A stretch of DNA of 29,683 nucleotides from a virus, in IMG/VR virus record IMGVR_UViG_3300005095_000171, positions 1 to 29,683 of that record. One strand, 5' to 3'. A program made the position numbers and the translations under genes. The notes under the pieces were generated by a model. That model was not told the DNA's origin and did no database searches. It saw only the letters and a program-made list of their open reading frames with translations. The stretch's first letter is position 1, and every line of letters begins with the position of its first letter. This document shows, piece by piece, positions 23,072-29,683 of this stretch.

Positions 23072-23365
23072 ATGGCAACAAAAACTATAAAATTAAAAAG
23101 AAGTACATCTCCAGGGGCTAAGCCGTCTGGCTTAGAAGATGGAGAGGTTGCAGTAAATATTACTGATGGAAGATTTTATACAAACAGACAAAACGACACC
23201 GGCTGGTTCACAAATGACAGGCATATAATATCGTCCCACATGTCAACAATTACAGAGGACGTTGTTATTGAGGACGGTTTTAACGCAATGTCTGTTGGAC
23301 CAATTACGGTTGAAGACTCTGCTACAGTATCCGTTCCAAGCGACTCTGTATGGCTAGTATTGTAA
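23072..23365 (+). CDS. Mini tail fibre protein, 97 aa
   Basis: Very short fibre: an N-terminal attachment domain (IKLKRSTSPGAKPSGLEDGE, VNITDGRFYTNR) joined to a C-terminal tip (VIEDGFNAMSVGPITVEDSA then VSVPSDSVWLVL), a pattern seen at the C-terminus of many marine phage fibres. It contains one copy of the 11-mer CTGGTTCACAA. It lies between chaperone 1 and receptor-binding protein 2. It may be a small accessory fibre or the remnant of a larger one. Confidence 0.72.
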   Translation: MATKTIKLKRSTSPGAKPSGLEDGEVAVNITDGRFYTNRQNDTGWFTNDRHIISSHMSTITEDVVIEDGFNAMSVGPITVEDSATVSVPSDSVWLVL

Positions 23366-23376
23366 AGGAGAAATAG

Positions 23377-24315
23377 ATGGCAGTAGTAACTAACACACTG
23401 GTTCATTATAAGAACCAAGATAAGGGTATAGATTTAGACAAGATAGTATTCATTGACGATGACGGAAATGCGTCAAACATAAAAGGAGATAATGTTCCTG
23501 TAACCTCGCATGTGCACAATGATCATGCAGCGTTAAATATGATAGGACTAGACAGCAATGGAAACATGATGGCTGATGGTGCATACATGATGTTTCTTGT
23601 TCAAAAAAATGGAAGAAATGAAATAGCAAACTATGTTCCTTCGAGCCCATTTGAGATGATTTTTGATACAGGCTCAAGCAGATATGCAATATATGACTAC
23701 CAGGTCAAAAAGTGGAAGTACATAGGAAGTAAAGGGTATCAATACATAAATGAAACAGGAAAAGGAAATGGACTTCCAGGAACATTTGTTCAGGACTGGG
23801 AAGACCCAGAAAACATAATTGGCATCTGTGAACCAATCGTATATATAGGCAACGAAAAAAGAAAAGGATGGGGAGACGCCTATGACGGAAAAAGAGGTGG
23901 GCTATGGAATAGACATAGTGATACAACTCCATCGTGGGGCACAGGTAGGCAAGAGGCAAAAAATGGAAAATGGTACATATATACAGAGATGTCTGGATCA
24001 GATGATGATGGGAACACTAATTACAAAAAGGATCTTAGACTATACTATGACAATTTTTGCAACCTAGACTCAATAAGCTTCTACTACAACTACTATGGTG
24101 ATGGTACTGGTGTATTTGAGGTTATAGCTGTTGCGTCAAATGGTGTAGAGAGTGTATTGTTTTCTGATTCAACTGGTTCACAATTGGACTGGAAATTTAT
24201 AGAAATAAACACGGCAGGAAAAGACATAGAGAAATTTTATTTCAGAAACAGCGGATGCACAACGTCATACTCAGATCTATGCCTTGACGTAATAACAATA
24301 AACAGCTCTGAATAG
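23377..24315 (+). CDS. Receptor-binding/tail fibre protein 2 with MAM-like domain, 312 aa
   Basis: AAAGGAG precedes the ATG. Its N-terminal part differs from protein 1 (VTNTLVHYKNQDKGIDLDKI), but the mid part KWKYIGSKGYQYINETGKGN and the C-terminal domain align: PGTFVQDWEDPENI, TTPSWGTGRQ, WYIYTEMSGSD and the end DLCLDVITINSSE. Same MAM-like jelly-roll. An inverted pair TGGTTC-N7-GAACCA lies just after the start (23399-23417 region). Probably alternative receptor specificity. Confidence 0.8.
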   Translation: MAVVTNTLVHYKNQDKGIDLDKIVFIDDDGNASNIKGDNVPVTSHVHNDHAALNMIGLDSNGNMMADGAYMMFLVQKNGRNEIANYVPSSPFEMIFDTGSSRYAIYDYQVKKWKYIGSKGYQYINETGKGNGLPGTFVQDWEDPENIIGICEPIVYIGNEKRKGWGDAYDGKRGGLWNRHSDTTPSWGTGRQEAKNGKWYIYTEMSGSDDDGNTNYKKDLRLYYDNFCNLDSISFYYNYYGDGTGVFEVIAVASNGVESVLFSDSTGSQLDWKFIEINTAGKDIEKFYFRNSGCTTSYSDLCLDVITINSSE

Positions 24316-24326
24316 AAAGGAATTAG

Positions 24327-24794
24327 ATGGTACTAAAGATTGATACAAATTTTATAGTTGATGGGATATTTCAAATGTGTGTTCTTTATGGAGGAGAATA
24401 TGAACTATCTTCTGACGACACATATACATACATAAAGACGAACGACGATGATCTTGCTGATAGGTTTTTTGCCTACAAAAAGCAAGTTCCAAACTTCAGC
24501 CAAGACGTTCTAGACATGTACGCTAAGAATACGCTTGAGGCAATAAAGAAAGAAGTGCAAGCTGTACTTGATAGAGAGGCTCAAAATCGTGAGTATGAAG
24601 ATATGAAATCAGTAAGAAGTTATACAGGTTTTGATAATATGTTTAGAGAAGAGTGCATAAGACTTGCTACATGGTGTACTGATGTTTGGGCTGAGGTATG
24701 GAAAATAAAACAGCAATACGAGGCAGGAGAAATAGGATTTCCAACGGTACAGTATGTGCTAGACAGACTGCCGGAATACAAAGATGAAGGATAG
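24327..24794 (+). CDS. Tail fibre assembly chaperone-like protein 2, 155 aa
   Basis: AAAGGA precedes the ATG. The core REYEDMKSVRSYTGFDNMF with REECIRLATWCTDVWAEV is nearly identical to that of the gene at 22583. The remainder is diverged, as expected if each chaperone matches its own fibre. It sits just after receptor-binding protein 2. Confidence 0.75.
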   Translation: MVLKIDTNFIVDGIFQMCVLYGGEYELSSDDTYTYIKTNDDDLADRFFAYKKQVPNFSQDVLDMYAKNTLEAIKKEVQAVLDREAQNREYEDMKSVRSYTGFDNMFREECIRLATWCTDVWAEVWKIKQQYEAGEIGFPTVQYVLDRLPEYKDEG

Positions 24795-24799
24795 ATAAT

Positions 24800-25825
24800 A
24801 TGGCAATTAAAACAGATAAGCTAATTTCAATAGTTGATGATTCGCTAACAGTAGATATTTCTGCGTTAACAAAAACTGCTGACGGCAAACTTTATTCACT
24901 TGATGGGACAGAAATACAAGTTTCATCTGGAGATGAACATACGCACGACAACAAAGACTTGCTTGACTCACTATATGTAAATACAGAGACAGGAACATAC
25001 AATAATCCACTTATGTACAATGATGGGTTCTTTGATAGACAGTGCACAGTAACAGGTGTTGTGTCGCTTGACGATTCGCCTGTTGCTCAAGCTGCAGACA
25101 TAATGAGAACGTCTGCTGGAGAGACATTCCTGTTTGATAAATCAGTTCTTCCAACATGGAGAACAAACTCTAATTCATACTATGGAAAAAGAGCATACAA
25201 GTGGAGAAATGTATTTAGCGGAGAGTTTTTGAATGGGCAAGGGTTCGGAACTGGTGTTCCAGGAACATATATCCAAGATTTCAGCAATCCAGCAAATAAT
25301 CTTGACGACTTCTTCATGTGTTATAGAACAAAAATAATGGGTGCAGACGTTGATTTTGCCGGTAACAAATGGAACGGATCAGTTGATGGAAGCTGGAACG
25401 TTATTGAGGGACCTACACCAACAAGTGGAACAGGCGAGCTGTATCCTCAAACAGGAAGAGCTTATGTATATGCAGAGCTGAGCGGAGTTGATGATGAAGG
25501 GGATACATATTTTCCTTATGCAAGCTATGTTCTTGCAACAACAAACTTTAGAGACATAACAGAGTTCAGCTTCACGTACAATTGGAAAGGATCTGGAACC
25601 AATCGAATAGCTGTATTGGCAGGAGACAAATATGATGTTGCAGAAGGCAATGACTCAAACGCAGACGTATTGTGGGAATCAACAACAGAGGCAACAGCAT
25701 GGACAGATGTAACGATACCTATAGACGCTGGTTCAGGATATGAGTGTATAGGAATAGTGTCTTATGAGGCTGACAGCGATGTTGCTGACTTGTGTATTGA
25801 CAGAATTAAGATTGTAAGCGAATAA
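24800..25825 (+). CDS. Receptor-binding/tail fibre protein 3 with MAM-like domain, 341 aa
   Basis: GGATAG lies before the ATG at 24800. The N-terminus (MAIKTDKLISIVDDSLTVDI) is a diverged version of the attachment domain; HTHDNKDLLDSL is a shaft element. The middle (GQGFGTGVPGTYIQDFSNP) and C-terminal domain (PTPTSGTGELYPQTGRAYVY, AELSGVDDEGD, DLCIDRIKIVSE) align with the other two MAM-like proteins. No chaperone follows it; the amidase gene comes next. Confidence 0.8.
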   Translation: MAIKTDKLISIVDDSLTVDISALTKTADGKLYSLDGTEIQVSSGDEHTHDNKDLLDSLYVNTETGTYNNPLMYNDGFFDRQCTVTGVVSLDDSPVAQAADIMRTSAGETFLFDKSVLPTWRTNSNSYYGKRAYKWRNVFSGEFLNGQGFGTGVPGTYIQDFSNPANNLDDFFMCYRTKIMGADVDFAGNKWNGSVDGSWNVIEGPTPTSGTGELYPQTGRAYVYAELSGVDDEGDTYFPYASYVLATTNFRDITEFSFTYNWKGSGTNRIAVLAGDKYDVAEGNDSNADVLWESTTEATAWTDVTIPIDAGSGYECIGIVSYEADSDVADLCIDRIKIVSE

Positions 25826-25836
25826 AGGAGTATCAG

Positions 25837-26319
25837 GTGAAAAGAGAAATAAATAAGATAAGCATTCATTGCAGTGCGACAAAAACTGGTGGAGTTAGAG
25901 CCTTTGATGTATATCACAGAGAAGTTAAGCATTGGCATCAGGTTGGATACCATTTTGTGATAGGAAACGGCATGATTGATGGTCACTATATAAAAAGCGC
26001 AGACGGAAACATAGAAGTTGGAAGGCCACTGTCTATAGATCCTGCTGCTGTTAAGGGGCACAACAAGGGAATGATAGCTATATGCTTGGTTGGTGATTCA
26101 ATAGACTCATTTACTGAGAAGCAGTTTGACTCATTAAAGAAGCTTATTGTTGACTTGTGCTCCGAATTCAATATAGACCCGTTCAACAACGTTCTTGGTC
26201 ACAGGGATTTTCCTGGGGTCAAAAAAGAATGCCCATGCTTTGACGTGAAAACATTTGTTAAAAAATATAAGAATGGAGAAGGCATAAAGGTACTGAAAGA
26301 GATCGAAAACAAAAAATAA
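25837..26319 (+). CDS. N-acetylmuramoyl-L-alanine amidase (T7 lysozyme-like endolysin), 160 aa
   Basis: A GTG start six bases after GGAG. An Amidase_2/PGRP fold is seen with zinc ligands H11 (ISIHCSAT), H122 (GHRDF) and C132 (ECPCFDV), and the catalytic-type Tyr in GYHFVI (Y38); spacing follows T7 lysozyme (H17, Y46, H122, C130). It cuts the bond between muramic acid and the stem peptide of peptidoglycan. It has no signal peptide, so it needs the holin encoded next. In T7 the homologue also binds RNA polymerase; whether this one touches the polymerase at 59-1840 is unknown. Confidence 0.92.
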   Translation: MKREINKISIHCSATKTGGVRAFDVYHREVKHWHQVGYHFVIGNGMIDGHYIKSADGNIEVGRPLSIDPAAVKGHNKGMIAICLVGDSIDSFTEKQFDSLKKLIVDLCSEFNIDPFNNVLGHRDFPGVKKECPCFDVKTFVKKYKNGEGIKVLKEIENKK

Positions 26320-26331
26320 AAAGGATAAGAG

Positions 26332-26757
26332 ATGGGAAGCCTTCTAGAGTTCAGCTTAAATGATGCTGGAGACTTGATAAAAGACATAAGAGAAGCAATC
26401 ACAGGAGAGGCAATAAAGGACCCTATAAAAATAGCAGAACTTGATCTTAGGTTGCAAGCTTTAAACAATGAGTTATCAAAGGGTCAGATGGAAATAAACA
26501 AGACGGAGGCAATGTCGTCAAACTGGTTCGTATCTTCATGGAGGCCATTTATAGGCTGGGTGTCAGGGTTTGCGCTAATGTACACGTTTGTACTTGCACC
26601 ATTCCTGCACAGTCTGTTTTACGTATATGAGGTAGATTTTCCACTACCTGAGCTAGACATGGGTCTACTTGTGAATCTTGTGATGGCAATGCTAGGTATA
26701 GCAGGATTAAGAACGTATGAGAAAGCATCTGGAATACAAAACAATAAGGCAGAATAA
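26332..26757 (+). CDS. Holin of the three-transmembrane family, 141 aa
   Basis: AAAAGGA precedes the ATG. A helical cytoplasmic N-terminus (1-65) is followed by the signature SSWRPFIGWVSGFALMY and a hydrophobic stretch (about 71-97), then a second (about 110-126) closing with MLGIAGLRTYEKASG. The SWRPFIGW and GLRTYEK motifs mark the three-TM holin family (Holin_3TMs). It opens the membrane for the amidase encoded 12 bp upstream. Confidence 0.88.
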   Translation: MGSLLEFSLNDAGDLIKDIREAITGEAIKDPIKIAELDLRLQALNNELSKGQMEINKTEAMSSNWFVSSWRPFIGWVSGFALMYTFVLAPFLHSLFYVYEVDFPLPELDMGLLVNLVMAMLGIAGLRTYEKASGIQNNKAE

Positions 26758-26896
26758 AGGTTCATTAAGCAATAATACCTTTAGTGTCCAGCGATCAATG
26801 ACAAACTTCATACATCTCCTATAAACACTATCTCCTTGAAAATTAAACTTCATCATCGCTGGATACTGTTATAATAACTAAAAAAAGGATGGATAG
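26758..26896 (+). other. Structured intergenic region with promoter
   Basis: Non-coding, 139 bp, between holin and the next gene. It holds two 13-bp arms, AGTGTCCAGCGAT (26783-26795) and ATCGCTGGATACT (26855-26867), complementary at 12 of 13 with the exception a possible G-U pair. The 59-nt loop includes two anti-Shine-Dalgarno-like words (ATCTCCT and ATCTCCTT). An extended -10, TGTTATAAT (26867-26875), overlaps the right arm and lies 21 bp before the next start. A structured small RNA, or a promoter under structural control, are both possible. Confidence 0.5.
26867..26875 (+). promoter_or_regulatory. Candidate extended -10 promoter
   Basis: TGTTATAAT is a perfect TGn plus TATAAT, 21 bp before the ATG of the 99-aa gene that leads into the portal gene. 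No clear -35 is present. It could provide separate transcription of the head genes. Confidence 0.45.
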
Positions 26897-27196
26897 ATGA
26901 CAGACGAAGTGTATGGGTACATTCCAGAAGAATTATATCCAGGTCAAAGCAAAGAAATCGTCATAACTGTTCCAGACAACTATTCTAGCGATACACACAC
27001 AATATCACTATTAATAGAGAGTGCATACACAAGGTGTGTTATAATGTCTGGTATAAAGGTTGATAGCGACACATATATTGTTTCGCCAGACTTGTCAAGT
27101 AAATTACTTGGTGAATACTATTTTGTTTTTACTATAGTAGAGAATGAGAACAAGTTCACATCAATAGACAAAGTTTACGTAAAGGTTAAGAGATGA
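26897..27196 (+). CDS. Small beta-sandwich protein, 99 aa
   Basis: AAAAAAAGGA before the ATG. The pattern YPGQSKEIVITVPDN, YIVSPDLSSKLLGEYYFVFT and KVYVKVKR suggests an Ig-like or BppU-N-like small beta domain. No enzyme motif. It shares an ATGA overlap with the portal gene, so the two are translationally coupled; a virion or assembly role is likely. Confidence 0.65.
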   Translation: MTDEVYGYIPEELYPGQSKEIVITVPDNYSSDTHTISLLIESAYTRCVIMSGIKVDSDTYIVSPDLSSKLLGEYYFVFTIVENENKFTSIDKVYVKVKR

Positions 27197-29625
27197 GTGG
27201 TGAATGGAAAAATAAACCAAGTATATCTGATTTAAAAGCAGATTTTGACTCAGCAAATGCATCGCATTTAAGGCAAATAGATAGATTGGATCTATACAAT
27301 GAAATCTATGACGAAACAACTCCGAACGAACAAAAAACGTTTCTAAAGAGATTAAGGTCAACATACAAAAGTAGACTGTTCAAGAAAATGATGGAGTGGG
27401 TTGTTCCCAACATAGAGAATCCAGTGTTATCAAAAAAGACACTTTTTACGTTGTCGCCTAAAAGCAATTCTGCAATAACTGTGCTAGATAAAAACGCAAG
27501 CATATTGAACCATCAATGGAACAAGGAAATTGGTAAAGTTGAGCTTGTAAATAAAGCTGTAAGAAACTTTGCAATAGAGGGTACATGCGTGCTTAAAGTT
27601 GGATGGAAAACTGAAACAAAAATAGAAACAGTTGTTCAGCAGCAAACGGTTTTTACATCAGATATATCAGAGATTAACAGTATATTGGAGAAGGCGTCGG
27701 TGAACCAGGAGCTATATACAAAGCTTAAGCAGCAGTATGAAGCAACAGGAATGCTACCATCTGGTTCTATCGACGTTGAATGCGAAGTTGAAACCGTTAT
27801 CGAAAATAGGCCATATTTAACAGTAAGAGATAACAGAGCAATAATTGTTGATCCGTCAGCAAAGGGAGTTCTTGACAATGTTAGATTTGTTATTGATATA
27901 CAAGAGACAGATTACTCAACTCTTTCAAAAAACGATTCATATTTTAATCTTGATTATGTGAAAGAGTATATAAAAAACAAATCAGGAGTTGGGTCAAATG
28001 ATTATAATCTTGCAACATATACAGACTACGACGAAGATGATTTGTTTGAGTTTTCTGATCTTGCAAGAAAGAAAATAACAATATATGAATACTGGGGATA
28101 CTGGGATATAAATGGCGATAACAACCTGGTTCCAATTGTTGCATCATGGGTAGGAAATAAGCTTATTAGGCTTGAAGAGAATCCATATCCTCACCAAAAG
28201 ATTCCTTATGTGTTTGCGCAGTTCAATCCTCTGAAAGACGAGATATGGGGAGAGCCGTACGCAACACTATTGGAGAACGATCAAAAATCTCTAACTGCTA
28301 CATATAGAGCAATGGAAGATATTACTAACGAGAATGCTGTTGGGCAAGAGTTCATAGACGATAGCATATTTAAAACACCAATACAGAAAGAAAACTATGA
28401 GAAAGGTAAAACAGTATACGTAAACAGAGGAACGGACCTAAGCAAAGCTATTATGAGAAAGTCTGTTGAGCCAGTGCCTAAGGTACTGTTTGATATGAAG
28501 GGAATATATACTGAACACTCAACTCTACTTACAGGAATAGAGGACATGGATGGAGGAGCTGGTTCAAGAATGACACAGTCTGTTACAGGTGCTCCAATGA
28601 AAGTAGATGCAAAGACAAACAGAGAGATGGAAGTCCTCAGAAGGTTTTTGACAATGCTTGAAAACGCAGGAAACCTAATACTGTCGATGAACAAAGAGTA
28701 CTTGCTTGATACAGCGATATACGACACTGGTTCAGGATACCAAGAGATAAATGATGTAGACACATTAAATGACGACTTCTCTGTATCTGTTGACGTATCA
28801 ACTCCAACAATAGACAATGATAAAGCGTCAAAGATAATGTTCCTAATGCACAACAATGGCGCAAATATGTCTCCACAACTTGCAGCACTGCATTATGCAA
28901 AAACAGCTGAGCTATGGAATATGCCAGATCTTGCAAAAACAGTTCTTGATGAAGCAAATAGACCACCATCAGAAGAGCAGGCACTCGCACAGCAACTAGA
29001 ACTAGAAAGACTAAAACTAGAAAACAAGAAGGCACAAATAGAGTTACTTGCAAAAATAAAAGAAATGGAATTCAAAGACGCAAAAATAGAAGAGATAAAA
29101 GAATCTATCATTGCTGGTTCACAAGAAGCAAGAGTTATCAGAGACAAATCTCAAGCCGAACTTGCACTTGCACAAGCAGATAAGATGGATGCGCAAGTCA
29201 GACTATTTAATCAAGAGTTTGAGCTTGTTGAAAGCGGAACGAAAAGAGAATGGGAAAAAGAAGATAATGAATTCCATCACCTAGCAAACCTTGAGAGAGA
29301 GGAAGTGAGAACCAAGAGAGAGCAGGAGAATATTAAGCTTAAAGAAGAAAAGAAGAATAAAGATGACATGACTACAAAAGAGAAAAATCTTGAGTACATA
29401 CGAAGGGGGACTCTTGAGAACGACACCTACGATGCAGCGGACGATATATTCAGGAACATACTCGATAAAAACAGTATAGACACTGAGCAGTACAAAAAGG
29501 ATCTTCCGTCAATGCAGCGAATGCCAAGTGTCAGACAGCCAATGAAAGATCCAGACGTAAAAAGCACTATTGCACCAGAAGACATGATTGGTGAAGATAA
29601 GCCAATAGACGATACAATAAAATAA
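27193..29625 (+). CDS. Portal protein (P22/N4-like), 810 aa
   Basis: Starts in the ATGA overlap; AAGG upstream. The core fits podovirus portals: an N-terminal helical part (HLRQIDRLDLYNEIYDE), VRNFAIEGTCVLKVGW, YWGYWDINGDNN, HQKIPYVFAQFNPLKDEIWG, EPYATLLENDQKSLTATYRA and TLLTGIEDMDGG. The last about 200 residues are a long charged helical region with many E, K and L (LELERLKLENKKAQIELLAK), like the helical barrel of P22 portal. It forms the dodecameric DNA gate on which the terminase docks. It contains one 11-mer CTGGTTCACAA. It lies 18 kb from the terminase, an unusual separation. Confidence 0.85.
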   Translation: MSGEWKNKPSISDLKADFDSANASHLRQIDRLDLYNEIYDETTPNEQKTFLKRLRSTYKSRLFKKMMEWVVPNIENPVLSKKTLFTLSPKSNSAITVLDKNASILNHQWNKEIGKVELVNKAVRNFAIEGTCVLKVGWKTETKIETVVQQQTVFTSDISEINSILEKASVNQELYTKLKQQYEATGMLPSGSIDVECEVETVIENRPYLTVRDNRAIIVDPSAKGVLDNVRFVIDIQETDYSTLSKNDSYFNLDYVKEYIKNKSGVGSNDYNLATYTDYDEDDLFEFSDLARKKITIYEYWGYWDINGDNNLVPIVASWVGNKLIRLEENPYPHQKIPYVFAQFNPLKDEIWGEPYATLLENDQKSLTATYRAMEDITNENAVGQEFIDDSIFKTPIQKENYEKGKTVYVNRGTDLSKAIMRKSVEPVPKVLFDMKGIYTEHSTLLTGIEDMDGGAGSRMTQSVTGAPMKVDAKTNREMEVLRRFLTMLENAGNLILSMNKEYLLDTAIYDTGSGYQEINDVDTLNDDFSVSVDVSTPTIDNDKASKIMFLMHNNGANMSPQLAALHYAKTAELWNMPDLAKTVLDEANRPPSEEQALAQQLELERLKLENKKAQIELLAKIKEMEFKDAKIEEIKESIIAGSQEARVIRDKSQAELALAQADKMDAQVRLFNQEFELVESGTKREWEKEDNEFHHLANLEREEVRTKREQENIKLKEEKKNKDDMTTKEKNLEYIRRGTLENDTYDAADDIFRNILDKNSIDTEQYKKDLPSMQRMPSVRQPMKDPDVKSTIAPEDMIGEDKPIDDTIK

Positions 29626-29643
29626 AATTAGAAAGGAACAATA

Positions 29644-29683
29644 ATGCCAGTATCATACGATGATGTAGAAGAAAGAAAACTAG
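29644..29683 (+). CDS. Start of a further gene, truncated by the window end
   Basis: GAAAGGA eight bases before an ATG at 29644, then MPVSYDDVEERKL. Only 13 codons are visible. After a portal gene, a scaffold or protease gene would be expected, but the sequence is too short to tell. Confidence 0.55.
   Translation, partial: MPVSYDDVEERKL

Larger units (their letters stand above)
1957..29315. repeat. Dispersed short motif YTGGTTCA
   Basis: The word TGGTTC or its complement GAACCA appears about 54 times by eye, against roughly 12 expected from base composition. The base before is usually C or T and the base after is often A. The 11-mer CTGGTTCACAA is exact at 5821-5831, 18873-18883, 23203-23213, 24173-24183 and 29114-29124. 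These fall in non-coding DNA and in different reading frames (Thr-Gly-Ser-Gln, Gly-Trp-Phe-Thr and Ala-Gly-Ser-Gln), so protein sequence does not explain them. Nine sites are in about 1.8 kb of non-coding DNA. Function unknown. Confidence 0.65.

Noticed and set aside
1-29683. CRISPR array, rRNA, insertion sequence, integrase or reverse transcriptase/diversity-generating element
   Set aside because: No regularly spaced direct repeats with spacers, no rRNA sequence, and no such protein motifs were found in the window.

Overview
The window is part of the genome of a tailed double-stranded DNA bacteriophage. The hallmarks are a large terminase subunit (6940-8847), a P22/N4-type portal protein (27193-29625), a T7-lysozyme-like amidase with a three-helix holin, and several tail-fibre or receptor-binding modules. 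The portal type and the single-subunit RNA polymerase suggest a podovirus, but capsid and tail-machine genes lie outside the window, so morphology is an inference. The sequence is AT-rich. The late genes use mainly AGA, GGA and ATA codons. The host cannot be named from this sequence.

Layout. The left arm (1-3761) holds three leftward genes. One is a compact single-subunit RNA polymerase (59-1840) with the DxxGR, DxSxSG and Rx3Kx7(H)G motifs of the T7 family; the other two are unknown. A rho-independent terminator follows the polymerase gene and another follows the gene at 3357-3761. About 1.3 kb of the left arm is non-coding (2679-3356 and 3762-4405). It holds an 18-bp promoter-like repeat, structured leader RNAs, 11-bp tandem repeats, G/T-rich low-complexity DNA and short tandem repeats.

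From 4406 to the right end all genes point rightward and are tightly packed. In order they are: a permuted NlpC/P60-like peptidase; a possible small terminase; a LAGLIDADG homing endonuclease; the large terminase; a probable adaptor; four very large beta-rich virion proteins (579, 604, 356 and 1348 aa) plus a 581-aa relative; a coiled-coil membrane protein; a cluster of tail-fibre and receptor-binding genes in which two paralogous fibres are each followed by a paralogous chaperone-like gene and a third fibre has no partner; amidase and holin; a small beta protein; the portal; and the first codons of another gene.

How it fits together. The left arm probably supplies phage-specific transcription. 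The right arm packages DNA, builds the virion and lyses the cell. The most unusual signals are these: (i) a minimal RNA polymerase next to recurrent 18-bp elements that sit directly before structured 5' leaders; (ii) a strongly over-represented octamer-like word YTGGTTCA, found in coding and non-coding DNA and in different reading frames, including five exact copies of the 11-mer CTGGTTCACAA; (iii) a perfect hairpin that buries the ribosome-binding site of the first receptor-binding cassette; and (iv) a giant virion protein with nine acidic 32-33-residue repeats. All counts were made by eye.
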